64,000 bases of DNA from Scilla litardierei (Eukaryota; Streptophyta; Magnoliopsida; Asparagales; Asparagaceae): assembly GCA_030789695.1 (NCBI GenBank), contig CM061141.1:195807689-195871688 (forward strand), in the 5' to 3' direction. Positions within the stretch are counted from its first letter, which is position 1, and every line of letters starts with the position of its first letter. The position numbers and the translations under genes were made by a program. The notes under the pieces were generated by a model that saw nothing but the letters and a program-made list of their open reading frames with translations, did not search any database and had not been told where the DNA came from. Positions 8,560 to 20,406 of this stretch are shown piece after piece.

Positions 8560-9910
8560 TGAAGTTGGCAGGAAGGATAGCTAAACAGATTTCAGTCTTG
8601 ACTGATAGTGGGGCCACCCACAACTTCATCTCTCATAAGGTGGTGGAGCAGCGTGGGCTACAACTCAGTGATACATGAAGCTTTGGTGTTGTGCTGGGGA
8701 CGGACAAGGTAGAGCAGAGCAAGGGTGTGCGACGATCATTGTTATTGATTAACATGGTGTGCATGTTGTAAAAGATTTCCTACCTTTGGACATGGGGAGC
8801 ACTGATATTTTCATGGGCATGCGGTGGTTGCAATCTTTGAGGGAGACTAGAATTAACTGGAAGTTGCTAATGATGGAGTTCCAGGAAGGGGGACGATACT
8901 CATTCTGCTGGGTGACCCTATTTTATGTTGTTCCATGGTTTCATTCAAAATCATGGCAAAGCCTCTTCAGATGGAGGGAGGAGGCTTCCTGGTGGAGTTT
9001 CAAAGATTTGCGACAGATGGAGAGGAGGCGAAGCAGGACATTCCAGTGGAGGTGGAACAGATTTTGAGTCGCTTTGAGGGGTATTTTAGACGCCTCTTGG
9101 CTTTCTACCCCCGTAGGACCACGAGTGTGCTATTGTACTTCATGAGGGGGTTTCTCCCATCGGTGTCAAATCATATCGTTATTCCAAGTGCAGAAGGATG
9201 AGATTAAGAAGATGGTGGGAGAGATGTTACACGATGGCGTGTTCCAACCCAGCGTGAATTCATTCCCAGCGTGAGTTCTTTCTCCAGTCCAGCCCTGTTG
9301 GTAAAGAAGAAGGATGGAGTTGGCGGTTCTGCGTCGATGATCGGACTTTGAACAAGGGGACGATGCCGGACAAGTTCACAATTCTTGTTATCGACGAGCT
9401 ATTGGATGAGTTACATGGTGCAGTAGTTTTCTCGAAGATAGACTTGAAGTCGGGGTATCATCAGATCAGGATGCGAGCTGCTGATATTTCGAAGACAGCC
9501 TTCTGGATGCACGAGGGACTCTATGAGTTCTTAGTCATGACTATCGGCTTGACTATCGGCTTGACTAATGCCCCAGCCACATTTTAAGCCCTCATGAACA
9601 AGGTTTTTCAACCATATCTGAGGAGGTTCATCTCAGTGTTTTTCGATGACATTCTGCATATTGTAGTTTCCTGGAGGAGCATGTGTGACACTTGAAGATA
9701 ATTTTACGGGAGCTGAAGGCCCACCAACTGTATGCTAATATGAAGAAGTGTCATTTTGCGCAGCTGATGGTGGAGTACCTGGGCCACGTGGTATATATAG
9801 AGGGGATGATTGTGGACAGATTGAAAATCACAGCTATGTTGGACTGGCCACGCCCCAGTACCTTGCGGGCTCTACCGGGGTTCTTGGGTTGACAAGATTC
9901 TATCGGAAGT
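8560..9910 (+). pseudogene. pol: GYP1 protease and reverse transcriptase (broken)
   Basis: The protease active site LTDSGATHNFIS lies at about 8598. RT begins near 8930. The conserved [16 protein letters not shown] is at about 9430-9480 and the catalytic FFDDIL at about 9640. A 15-bp tandem duplication at about 9539-9568 turns the usual FGLTNA context into [10 protein letters not shown]. Stops occur before, within and after the palm, so no continuous enzyme can be made. The Asp pair of the active site is still encoded. Confidence 0.85.
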
Positions 9911-10059
9911 TTGTCAAAGAATACAACACCATTGCCTGGCCTTTTACAGAGCAGGGAGCAGCTCAAGAAGGACAAATTTTAGCAGGGAAATGAAGCGACA
10001 GAGTGTTTGAGGCCCAAAAACTGGCCATGTCTACGATGCTTGTGTTAGCCCTAACCGAC

Positions 10060-10430
10060 TTTAGCTAACCTTTAGTTGTGGAGACTGATGCCTTAGGGTA
10101 CAGGCTAGGAGCGGTGTTGATGTAGAAGCAGAGCCATGTGGTGTATTTCAATCAGGTCTTGACAACACGAGCGCGTTTTAAGACAGTGTATGAGTGGGAA
10201 TTGATAGGGATTGTGCTAGCAATACAAATGTGACGGTCCTACTTGCTTGACATGAGGTTCATAGTGCGTACTGATCAAAGGAGTTAAGTATTTACTGGAG
10301 CAACGCATGGTTACGAAGGAGCACCAATGCTGTCTAAACTTATTGGATACTCTTTTGAGATATTGTACAGACCAGGTTTGGAGAACAAGACAGCAGATGC
10401 ACTATTTCGCAAAGAAGAGGTGATACAGAT
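10060..10430 (+). pseudogene. pol: GYP1 RNase H (broken)
   Basis: Fragments VVETDALGYRLGAVLM, RFKTVYEWELIGIVLAIQ, RFIVRTDQRS and YRPGLENKTADAL match the order of the gypsy RNase H in GYP2. Several in-frame stops and a frameshift near 10290 break it. Confidence 0.85.
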
Positions 10431-10679
10431 GTTAGTTATCTCAATGCCGATGTTAGATTGGGAGACCGTGTGGAGAGAGAGAGGTCGACGAGGAATTGGC
10501 CTAAGTACGGGCTGCATTGTTGCAGGGTTCGGTGGAGCACCCAAGATACACATTGGATGGACACCGATTATAGTATCAGGGACGCCTAGTATTACCCCGG
10601 ACTTCACCACATATTCTGTTGATTTTGCAGTAGTTCCATGGCAACGCGGTGAGAGGACATTCTGGAGTGCAGCATACTT

Positions 10680-11858
10680 ACAGGAGGATGGCGAGAGCTC
10701 TATTAGACGGGGATAAGGAGGGACATCGCTTGGATGGTGGCAAGTTGTGACGTTTGTCAACGTCACAAATACTTGGCAATGCTCCTGCATGGTTACTACC
10801 GTCGCTATCTATTCCTGACAGGGTCTGGGAGATCACCATTGACTTTATCAATGGGCGATCGAGATCGGAGGGGTTTTCTGTCATACTTGTTGTGGTGGAT
10901 TGCCTTATCAAGCATGCCCATTTTATAGCTCTTCGGCACCCCTATACGGTGGTGACAATGGCGACAACTTTCATTTAGGAGGTGGTGAGCTTACATGGTT
11001 TCCCGGCATCCATTGTTTCTGACGAGGATAATGTGTTTATGAGCCACTTCTGGATCGAATTATTCAAGGTGCATGGGACGATTCTCAAAAGAAGTACAGC
11101 TTACCACCCAGAGATTGACGACTAAACGGATGTCGTCAACAGGAGTGTTGAGACGTACCTGCGTTGTTTTGCATCGAATTCGCACAAGCAGTGGGCCAAG
11201 TGGTTAACATGTGCGGAGTATTGGTATAATACTTACTATCATTCTGCAGCGCAAGCCACACCCTTCAGGATTCTATATGGGCGAGATCCTCCACACCTGA
11301 CCTACTACAGCCTCAGTTTGACCCCAGTGTCCTAGGCGGAGCATTATCTTAAGGAGAGGGATAAGGTTTTGGAGGAGCTAAAGTGGCATTTGGCGCTGGC
11401 GCACAGATCATGAAGTCTAAAGGCAGATGATCATCGCAGAGACGTGCAGTTTGTTGTGGGAGACAATGTTTATAAGAAGTTGAGGCCGTATCAAAAGAAG
11501 TCTTTAGCGCACCGACGCAATGAGAACTTAGCGACTTACTACTATAGACCATATAAGATCGAGGCCAAAATTGGGAAAGTGACTTACAGATTGAGCTTAT
11601 TGCCAACGTATATCATTCATCCTGTTTTCCATGTGTCGCAGTTGCGATAGGCAATTGGAGATCATACTCTTTCCCCGACACTATTAGCTACTTTGACGGA
11701 TGACATGGAAGTGCTATTGGAGCTGCTAGAGGTTAATGGGTGTTGACCCATTGGCGCGGGTAACCGGACTATGATGCTACTTGAGAGTCTTTCAAGGCTA
11801 TTCGGTGGCAATTCCCTGATTTCTACATTGAGAACAAGGTGGCTCTTTTGGGGGAGTA
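10680..11858 (+). pseudogene. pol: GYP1 integrase with chromodomain-like tail (broken)
   Basis: The zinc-binding end CDVCQRHK lies at about 10748. The central domain is split over all three frames, with pieces such as SFWIELF-like and AYHP-like matches to GYP2. The C-terminal domain at 11444-11650 (VGDNVYKKLRPYQKKSLA ... IHPVFHVSQLR) is open for 68 codons. The tail after 11730 retains WRG, PDYDAT and FPDFYIENKVALLGE in one frame with two stops, corresponding to the chromodomain-like end of GYP2. The final codons overlap the polypurine tract. Confidence 0.82.
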
Positions 11859-11859
11859 A

Positions 11860-12189
11860 TGATGCAGGCATCACTTATCAGCAAGGAGGCACGTGGCTAC
11901 GAGTATTTTCGTAATTTCTGGAAATTCTGGATTTGTTTTATATTTTATTAGGGCCGGCTAGGGAATTGCGGGGATTGTGCTGTATTATGGGAGATAATTC
12001 TAGGCGTATATAAAATCCTAGATTGGGAGATTTAGGCTTTGATCTTGAATACAAATCTTGGAGAGCGACCTCTATTAAAAGCGGTCAATTATCTTTTGTA
12101 GTTCCACTTTAAATCAATAAAAATCCTAACTTTTCCATTTCCACCATAAAAATTCCCTTTTAATTCTATTTTCCACGAAGATCCAATTA
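11860..12189 (+). repeat. GYP1 3' LTR
   Basis: This 330-bp LTR runs from TGATGCAGGC to about CCAATTA. It contains TATATAAA at 12007-12014. The TSD GTTTT follows. Confidence 0.92.
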
Positions 12190-12590
12190 GTTTTTTCCCT
12201 CTTCATTTGTTTAATTCTGCCTCACAGATGTTTTCCCTCAAATTTTGATTTGATATTGATTGTAGGTTCTTTGAATATTGATTGTAGGTTTTTGGTATAA
12301 TATTCTTTGTTAAATCTATCTGTTTGTCCTAATCTCTTGACCCGGCACAAATAGGTTTTTGGTATCATATTCTTGGCTTCATTGTATTTTTCTTGAATAC
12401 CGAGATGTTTTTTCCGCTTACTCTGTTTAATTCTGCCTCACATATATTTTTTCCCTTGAATTTTTGTTTGACAGTATAATATTCTTGGTTGGATCTATTT
12501 GTTCGACCTAATCTAATGACCCGACACAAATAGGTTTTTGGTATTATATTCTTGGCATGGTAGTATTTTTCTTGACTATTGTATTTATTA
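12190..12590 (+). repeat. ~200-bp tandem repeat, copies R3 and R4
   Basis: Two successive units (about 12190-12405 and 12405-12590) share TGTTTAATTCTGCCTCACA, GGTATAATATTC or GTATAATATTC, GACCCGRCACAAATAGGTTT and TTCTTGGC. With GYP1 removed, R2, R3 and R4 form one tandem array. The short stretch 12591-12694 holds nothing I recognise. Confidence 0.75.
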
Positions 12591-12699
12591 GTTTATAAAT
12601 TGCTTTGGATGATGTTATGATGACTTTAAAGGGGGTTTGCTTGAAAATATGTTGTTTGTATGAGACTGTTGAAAAACCTCTTTTTTAAAAAATTTATGT

Positions 12700-13133
12700 T
12701 GGTGCTATATGATGGCTAATAGCCAAGTTATTTTACTCACAAGTGAGTGATAACTTAGAAAATACACTCATTGATGGAGTACATAAGTTTGAGACTTGGG
12801 AAATGACACAAATATGTGTATAAAGTAGTTTTTGGGTGGTTGCTATAACTACAAAAAAATAGTTATGATCTGAATTTGAATTCCCAACAAGTGAGAAGTC
12901 TATAAATAGCCTCCACTCTTGTGAGAATGATGAAGTTTTAGAGAATAACTATTACTAAAAGGCATTCATCTTTCCCAAGAGAGTGTATCAAAAGAGAGCG
13001 ATTTAGGTTATGAGAACTAGTAGTCTCTGTGATTATCTACAACGACCGGTGTAGAGAAGCCTTGACGGTTAACTCTTCCGCTGCGTATTCGAAGAGTCTA
13101 GTAAGTCTTCTTTAGGGATGTCAATTCTCTTCA
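12700..13133 (+). repeat. COP1 5' LTR
   Basis: This 434-bp LTR starts TGGTGCTATATGATGG and ends CTCTTCA. It aligns along its length with the 440-bp 3' copy, with many single-base differences, so the insertion is old. Confidence 0.93.
12901..12908 (+). promoter_or_regulatory. COP1 5' LTR TATA box
   Basis: TATAAATA is present at the same place in both LTRs (the second at 19209-19216), downstream of a conserved palindromic block around ACTCACAAGTGAGT (U3 side). Confidence 0.6.
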
Positions 13134-13134
13134 T

Positions 13135-13147
13135 TGGTATCAGAGCA
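13135..13147 (+). promoter_or_regulatory. COP1 primer-binding site
   Basis: TGGTATCAGAGCA lies one base after the 5' LTR. The leader from here to 13997 is AT-rich and holds no gene. Confidence 0.9.
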
Positions 13148-13997
13148 TTTATACTTCTTCTCCCGTTGTAATCAATCTTTCGTATTATAAGAGAGATTGA
13201 GTGTTTGTCTAATTTATTCATTCGTGTAATTTGTATGTAATTATGATGCATGACATGCATTATCATCCATGTCTCTGTGGCTGCTTATAACCCAACTCTT
13301 GATATGTGAGAGTTCATGATCTGGATGTTTGTAACCACAGATATCATCAAGAACCGAGAATGTTTTTAAGTTAGTAGCTCATATTTTGGTTTTTTCAGAA
13401 TCCTATGGGTTTTTGTCTGAAGAATACAATCGACTGGTTTATGAAAAATAGCCAATTGTTTGTCATAGAGTAACTTTGGTTCCAAAAACGAACATCTTAG
13501 AGATGCTCTTTGATATTTTATATCTTGCTTTTATCATTGATGATGATGATCATGATGCTTGTGAAAAAAGAGATGTCTTTATCCATATGTATATCTCATT
13601 TTTTCGAAAAGTTTTTTCAAAAATAACCTTATCTATCATGATGGTCTTATCATGCATTGTAGGTAGCGATGTATGATTTTGAATTCAACGATCCTACATC
13701 TGCTCTGTGCACAGTCAATTAACTTGTGGGTGCATGACGAGGTTCAGTGGTCTATGCAATTGCCATACTTATTTCGAAAATTCTTTTTTGATATTTTATG
13801 CATACTTTACACAAGTTATTTGGATTAGCTGCAATATTAATTTGATTTTAGATGGTTATTGGGAACGTAGTATTTTCTGATTCCAAGACTTCTTAACGTG
13901 TCTAGTTAATCTATTTGATGGTCTTAAAGTATTTAACTTTATATGTTGGACATTAATAACGTTCATGTTTCATTCTTTGTAGCAATTTGTAATCAAA

Positions 13998-14918
13998 ATG
14001 TCTCATGCTGATAACAACATCATCGTCGAACTTAACAAAGAAGAATAGTTAAACGACGATAATTACAAGATATGAGGTAGGAAACTCCAGTATATGCTCG
14101 ACGAACAAGAGGTTCTTGAGGTTTTAAACTTCATCATGAAAGAGCTTGAAATATGTAACACGTCCTAACATAAGAGGGATCATGAGGCCTATAACTCTCG
14201 GAAGAGGAAGAACTCAATCGCTCGCAGAACGTTGCTGAGCAGCATGGATGATAACATCATGCGTGAGTTCCGTAAGTATGACCTTGCGAAGAACATATGG
14301 TCCTCGCGTAAGGCTAATTTTGGAGACACTTCGGTTACCAAACTAAGATCCCTTACCATTAAGTTAGATACATACAAGAAGTGTCCAGATCACTCAATGA
14401 AGAAACATCTAAGGCCATTGTCAAACTTGATAACAGAGTTGAAGGACGCCTGTCATACTTTGACCAATGAACATGTTCAAGTGGTCATCTGTTTCTTGCC
14501 TAATACATGTGAACAAATGAAGATGCATCTCACTCACAATGAGAGCATTGGGACTCTTGAAGATGTTTTGCGCCACCTCGAATTAGACGCAGAGAGGCAA
14601 GATGCCTCCAGGCTTACTGCAGAAGTGTACGTGACAGAATCCAGTTCTCATGGAGGATTCAACCACAAGCATTGTGGGCGCAACGGAAAGGAACATGAAG
14701 AGCTTCCCAAGAAACTCAAGCATTACAAGCATGGTCGGAAAAGGCATAACAAGAAGAGAGATATGGCCAAGATAAAGTGCTTCAAGTGCAACAAGTTTGG
14801 CCATATTGCTCGTAATTGTACTAAGCTGATATGTTGTTACGATTTTGCTAAACTTTATGTTTCTAGCTCTGTATTTTTGGGAGAATATCTTCCTTTGTTG
14901 CATAGCGAGGGATCCTGA
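13998..14918 (+). pseudogene. gag: COP1 gag (broken)
   Basis: The ATG at 13998 opens MSHADNNIIVELNKEE and then meets stops at about codons 17, 25 and 57. From 14232 the frame is open for 228 codons and matches COP3 gag: LLSSMDDNIMREFRKYDLAK, LTIKLDTYKKCPDHSMKKHL and MKMHLTHNESIGTLEDVL. The zinc knuckle CFKCNKFGHIARNC (CX2CX4HX4C) is at about 14779. The frame then runs into a tail where the protease should start. Length is close to COP3 gag (about 309 residues). Confidence 0.9.
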
Positions 14919-16060
14919 AGCCTTCGTAGACTTCTGACAGATTCTGCGCGGAGCAAAGTGGATCTATGTAGGGAACAACTCGAGGGTTGAAGTGAAGGGG
15001 ATCGGCACGTGCACGTTAGTCTTGCATACGACCAAACTCTACTCCTGCATGATATACTGTTTGCTCCTGATATTCGTCGAAATATTATATCTGTATTGAT
15101 ATTGCTTATATTAGGTTTCAGTTGGAACTTCCTTGGTAATAATGTAGACCTTTGTCTTGGGTCTTCTTATTTCGGCTCAGCCAATGTAATAAATGGATTA
15201 TTTGTGTTAGATACAATTTATGATTTTGATTGTAATATTAGTTTTTCAATGATGTCTACTTTGCATGACTGTACGAGTAATGTAAATTTATGGCACTCTA
15301 GACTTGGTCACATTGGTCTAACTAGAATGAATAGACAGCCAATGAAGGTTTATTAGCCGACATTAGTAAAGTTGAAATGTCAACTTGCGAGCATTGTCTA
15401 GTGCGAAAGAATTCAAGGAAGTCAGTTGGTACGGGCACGAGAGCCAAAGATCCTTTGCACTTAACCACTCCGATATATGTGGTCCCATGAATGTTAGCGC
15501 TAGGCATAGAGCATCCTACTTCATCACATTCATGGAACGACTATTCTCGGTTCGGATACGTCTACTTGATTTCTCACAAGTATGAAGCAATAAGTTGTTT
15601 CAAAAAGTATATGAATTTTATTGAGAATCAATTAGACCGAAAGATTAAACCTAGGCATAGAACATCTATCAACTCAATTTAAGGAGTTGTGTGATGAAAG
15701 GAAATCATTCATCAGTTGAGTATTCCTTATACTCCGTAACAAATGGTGTTGCAAAAAGAAGGGAATAAAACACTACTTGAGATGATTAGGTCAATAATGG
15801 CGCTAGCCAACTTGCCTATCACCTTTTGGAATGATGCATTATTGACCGCAACATATATTCTCAATAGAGTGCCTACAAAGTCAGTTCAAACCACTTCATA
15901 TGAGTTATGGACCGGTCGTAAGCTTGACCTAAATATCTTAAGACCTCTGGATTGTGCAGCTTATGCACATGTTTCTTCCAATAAGTATGAAAATAGGTCC
16001 AATAGGGAGGAAATTATCTTCATAAGAAACTCTGAAACCTTGAAGTGATATGTCTTCATA
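14919..16060 (+). pseudogene. pol: COP1 protease remnant and integrase (broken)
   Basis: The protease catalytic motif found in COP3 (DSGATDHI) is missing: sequence jumps from the gag tail to a block matching its C-terminal side (about 14905-15010). The pre-integrase region is at 15009-15356, with NLWHSRLGHIGLTRMNR. Integrase pieces follow in several frames up to 16050, including RSIMALANLPITFWNDALL and LNRVPTKSVQTTSYELW. Many stops exclude function. A 27-bp tandem duplication (CTTGATCCAAATGGGAGGC twice, about 16350-16405) lies in the linker to RT. Confidence 0.85.
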
Positions 16061-16479
16061 GGTTAGGAAGATGGTGGGATTACAACAGAGTTTGAATCAA
16101 TGTACGTTACATTCTTAGAGGAGGATTTTCTTATGTTGGAGATATGACAAGACATATCCCTATTTGAGATTATGGATCAAATAGGATCACCTCATTTGTG
16201 TGGGGGGAATTTGATTGAGGAATTAGTTCTTCGTCCCAATGATAATCATATTCTACCGTCTCATTTGAATAAAAGTATGAATGAAAGTGATTATGGTCCA
16301 AGTGAGAGTCTATTGAAACTAACCCAAGTGGGAGTCAAGCGAGTCAATTATAACTTGATCCAAATGGGAGGCAGGCAAGTCTTGATCCAAATGGGAGGCA
16401 TGTAAGTCTTTAGCCAAGTTAATTATGGACTAACCCAAATGAGTCTTAATGAATATCAAAGAAGACGTAGTAGTCGTGT

Positions 16480-17480
16480 AAGCATTCCACGCCGACGATT
16501 TGAGATCGAAGGTGGAGAAGTTTTCATGACTAGTTTACTAAAAAGGACGAGCCAAGAAATTTGGAAGATGCTCTCTCTTGTCATGCTAAGGGAGAATGTG
16601 TTAATACAATAGAAGAGGAGCTTGAGTCTATAAGATGCAACAAAGTTTGGAAAATAGTTGATCTCCCAAAAAGATGTAAAGCCATTGGGAACAAATGAGT
16701 TCTCAAGATAAAGCATAAGGCTGATGGCTCAATGGAAAGATATAAGGCTTGACTAGTTTCGAAGGGCTACACACAATAGGAAGGGATTGACTATAAAGAG
16801 TATATGAAGGGATTGACTATAAAGAGACTATCTCACTTGTTGTACGCTTTACTTCGATTCGCCTAATTCTAGCTATAGTTGCAAGCTTAGACCTAGAATT
16901 TTATCAAATGGATGTCGGTGCAGAATTAGATGAGATCTATATGGAACTACCTATAGTTTTGTTAATGAAGGCCACAAACATAATGTTTGTAGACTTTCGA
17001 AGTCTATCTATGGTCTTAAACAATCATCAAGGGATTGGTATATTTGCTTTCTAAATGTAATTATGTCAAATGATTTCATTATGATTGATGAAGATCATTG
17101 CGTTTATACCAAGCGGTCTAATGATACGTTTGTCATTATGTCATTATACGTAGATGTCATACTTATAGCTCGAAATGATTAGTAGTATTTGTTTGAGGTC
17201 AAAGCTTGGTTTTAATCTAACTTTGAAATGAAAGACCTGTGAGATGATGCATATATTCTTGGGGTTAAGATCTCAATAGATCGTTCAAAGAAACTCTTAT
17301 ATCTTTCACAAGAGACTTTCAAAAAAAGTACTTGAACGATTCAATACGCAAAATAACAAGCCTTTTAACACTCTTATTAGTAAAGGTGAGGCCTTAAGTC
17401 AAATTTTATTTCCTAAAACCGAAGAAGAGGACATAATGTGCAAGATTCTTTATGCCAGTGTAGTTGGTAGTTTTATGTAT
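16480..17480 (+). pseudogene. pol: COP1 reverse transcriptase (broken, catalytic Asp lost)
   Basis: Scattered over frames are LDVNK-like linker, KWVLK-equivalent with a stop, FYQMDVG, YGLKQSS and the palm motif at about 17142. That motif reads YVDV rather than the YVDD seen in COP3, so the second catalytic aspartate is lost. A 27-bp tandem duplication around GGGATTGACTATAAAGAG (about 16780-16830) disrupts the region before the palm. Confidence 0.85.
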
Positions 17481-17990
17481 GATATGATGTGTACAAGATC
17501 AGACATCTGCTTTGTAGTTGGAATGTTAGTAGATACCAATCAAAACCCTGGCCAAGCGCATTAAGGGCAATTAAGAGAATTTTGAGATATTTAAAGGGGA
17601 CTGCTGATTATGCACTCTGCTATCAAGGAAGTGATCTACAGCTGAAGGGTTACATTGATACTGATTACCGCAGAGGTTGTGGTATTTTTTTGCGGCAGCC
17701 CAAGAGAGGCTGTTTGGTTGAAGAGGTTTTTGGATCATTTAATTACCGCAAGTGATTCTAATCCAGTTTTAGTTAACTGTGATAGTTATGCTTCTTTTGC
17801 ATATACAAAGACTCCAAAGTACCATTGCAAAACCAAACACATAGATATCAAATACAAATTTACTAAGAAGATGTACGTTTGAACGCAAGGAGATAAAAAT
17901 AAAGTACATACCTACGCGAGATATGATTGCTGATTCGCTTACCCTATTGCTAGAAATGTGTTCTTGGAACACACAAGATCTCAATGATTG
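17481..17990 (+). pseudogene. pol: COP1 RNase H (broken)
   Basis: A frame at 17489-17755 contains MCTRSDICF-like start, AIKRILRYLKGTADYALCY and DTDYR. Later the pieces KTKHIDIKY and LADSLT-equivalents occur in other frames. This is the copia RNase H in its usual last position, but fragmented. Confidence 0.82.
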
Positions 17991-19008
17991 CGTATAATAT
18001 GACATACTTCTATATTGTATTTTCCAAATGTTTATATATTAATGTCAATGTGTTTGATAGCATATGAAATTGTGAATGTTTTATGGTGCATTCTTGATTA
18101 AAAAGTATGTCGGACAGATGTAAGGTTAGCCTTCTCACAAAGGTAACGTCCTCCATCATTTAAGAAATGAGTGGAGATGAGATGCGATTTTTAGTTAATT
18201 ATCAGACAGATAATTATAAGTTCGTGCTTAAAATCACAAGTCGACTAATGAATACGGAGTCATTATGGTTATAAAGGCGAATTTAAGAGTTCACATCATC
18301 TACATCATCTATCTGAGATGCCAGATGTGAGTCGTAGTGATTTGATGTAAGTAGATTGAAGGACTCAAAGGTAGACATAATGATGTCTCATTATCATCTG
18401 AACAATAATATGTGTTGAGACATACACTAAATGAGAAGGAGAAAGTGTTATAACACATGTTTCATGCCATGTGTGCATAAGTGGCTTAAGGGTTTAAATG
18501 TAAGTTTGATCTCAACCTACTGTTATGTAAGACCCTAAGGCCTTGCGAGCCTTAAACTAGTACCCTTAGGACTTTGATCGGGTTCTTGAGGCCTGGTTTA
18601 ATTTCGCTATCTTGAGATGTTGCCAAGAGATCGCGATGGATTCACTCCGACGAGGCATACTTGGAAATGTGAGTTAAGCCATGTTCAAGAGAAACGTAAG
18701 AAGATGAAGATCATTTCGAGTATCACATTGATTTGTGTTCACCAGTCGACCAGAACTTATACGAAGTTCAATTGTGAATGCAAAGTACATGAGATCAAGG
18801 GATACTATTTAATGTGATTGAGTGATCTAGGTGCTACATACTTTTGATTTACTTATATAAGTTGCTATATACTCCTAACCGTTATATGGCATTGAACTCA
18901 TTCATTATTCCGGTTGCACCAGTTGCACGATCTATTTCTTTTGTATGAATTGGTGCATAATTAAGGGAACACGTTTCCTTATGTATCCCATAATGTGTGG
19001 GTAGGAGA
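17991..19008 (+). other. COP1 3' untranslated region
   Basis: About 1 kb without a gene. It resembles the 3' region of COP3 (about 44870-45913) in order: GTATGTCGGACAGAT, CTTCTCACA, a block ending in transcript-like GGCCTTGCGAG and a terminal purine tract. A long 3' region between pol and LTR is therefore shared by this copia group. Confidence 0.6.
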
Positions 19009-19448
19009 TGCTGATATATGATGGCTAATGACCAAGTTATTTCACTCATAAGTGAGTGATAACTAAGCAAATACACCCATTAATGGAATACCTAAGTTTG
19101 AAACTTAGGAAATGACACAAATATGTGTATAAAGTAGTTTTTGGGTGGTTGCTGTAACTACAAAAGGTAGTTATGATCTGGATTTGAATTCCCAACAAGT
19201 GGAAAGTCTATAAATAGCTTCCTCTCTTGTGCGAATGATGAAGTTTTTTTGTAGAGAATAATTACTACCAAAAGGCCTTCATCTTCTACAAGAGAGTACA
19301 TCGAAAGAGAGATTTAAGTTGTGAGAACTCGTAGATTTTTCCTCTGATTATCTACGACGACTGGTATAGAGAAGCCTTGACGATTAACTCTTCCTATGCG
19401 TATTGAAGTAGTCTGGTAAGTCTTCTTCAGGGATGTCAAATCTCTTCA
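19009..19448 (+). repeat. COP1 3' LTR
   Basis: This 440-bp LTR starts TGCTGATATATGATGG, ends CTCTTCA and is followed by the TSD TATGT. TATAAATA is at 19209-19216. The stretch 19449-19908 that follows is AT-rich without recognisable genes. Confidence 0.93.
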
Positions 19449-19908
19449 TATGTGTTTATTATATTATTTTTTGGCAAAGACTCTTCTGTATGTTAGCTTC
19501 AATGCATGAAAAGTTTGCTCCCTTGTAACAGTCTCTCCCTCTCTTTGATTATACATGAATTAATTGTAATGTTGAATGAATCTTATTTTTTTGACATCAT
19601 TTAGGTTGGTCAATTTCATCTTCTGTTGACATCATTTGTGTACGTTCTCCAATATGCTGGAAAGAAATATTTCGGTGTAATAAAATTCCCGTAAACATCA
19701 AATATATGTATCCAATGACCATGCTTGCAAGTAAGGCAATGAAATCTTTTTTTCTGAAATGGTTTCCTTTAAATTTGAAAATAATAAAACAAAATTAATA
19801 TATATACATCTAGCACACATGCAAACATGTAAGTGAACAATCATCTCTATTTTTCCCTAAAGGGTTTTCATTTACACAGGCAAACAAATATTTAAAGAGA
19901 ATAATGGC

Positions 19909-20052
19909 TATCATACGCCATATGAGATAGGCTCTCATACGCCCTCTCACATAAAGCAACCAAGTACAACCAAGTACAAGCCCATGTGGGCTTGTACTTG
20001 GTTGCTTTATGTGAGAGGGAGTATGAGAGCCTATCTCATATGGCGTATGATA
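19909..20052. repeat. 144-bp near-perfect inverted repeat (hairpin)
   Basis: The left arm starts TATCATACGCCATATGAG and the right arm ends CTCATATGGCGTATGATA. The arms run about 65 bp with one visible mismatch (TACGCCC versus TACTCCC) and a 10-bp internal duplication (AACCAAGTAC) near the top of the left arm. The top of the loop is CCCATGTGGG. Flanks AATGG and CCATT extend the symmetry by one mismatch. It could be a foldback-type miniature transposon or a small-RNA precursor. No coding potential. Confidence 0.92.
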
Positions 20053-20398
20053 CCCATTAATCCCATATTTAAATATACACTAATACACAGTTCCTGCACC
20101 CCGACACACACAAAACCATTATATGTAATATCATTTTTTATAACATATTGCTCAAGAAGCTGACCTAATATGCGAGCATTGTTCTATGTGCATCTGGAGT
20201 AGTAAGAAATATAACCATCCCAGTTGTTCCATCATTCTTGACAAGCCTAGATAGGAATATCCACATTTACCCGTCGTAGTTTTACCATATATTGAATATT
20301 CATATTAAAAACTTTATTCGTCTAAGAAAAACATAAGCTGACTAGACTTGCAAATCAGTCAATCACAATGTGAAATAAATCCAAATTACTAGTGATTT
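20053..20398. other. Gene-free AT-rich stretch
   Basis: I see no reading frame, repeat or RNA gene between the hairpin and the hAT element. Confidence 0.6.
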
Positions 20399-20406
20399 CT
20401 AAAATT

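Larger units (their letters stand above)
6286..12189 (+). mobile_element. GYP1: decayed Ty3/gypsy chromovirus
   Basis: LTRs at 6286-6650 and 11860-12189 are flanked by the TSD GTTTT (6281-6285, 12190-12194). The PBS is at 6654 and a polypurine tract CTTTTGGGGGAG lies directly before the 3' LTR. Domains in order are gag, protease, RT, RNase H, integrase and chromodomain-like tail, the normal gypsy order. All frames carry many stops and frameshifts. GYP2 is a better preserved relative of the same group. Confidence 0.93.
12700..19448 (+). mobile_element. COP1: decayed Ty1/copia element
   Basis: LTRs at 12700-13133 and 19009-19448 are flanked by the TSD TATGT (12695-12699, 19449-19453). The PBS is at 13135 and a purine-rich tract GTGTGGGTAGGAGA precedes the 3' LTR. 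The order gag, protease remnant, integrase, RT, RNase H is that of copia. Sequence and layout are close to COP3, including the 3' untranslated block beginning near GTATGTCGGACAGAT. Frames are heavily broken. Confidence 0.95.
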
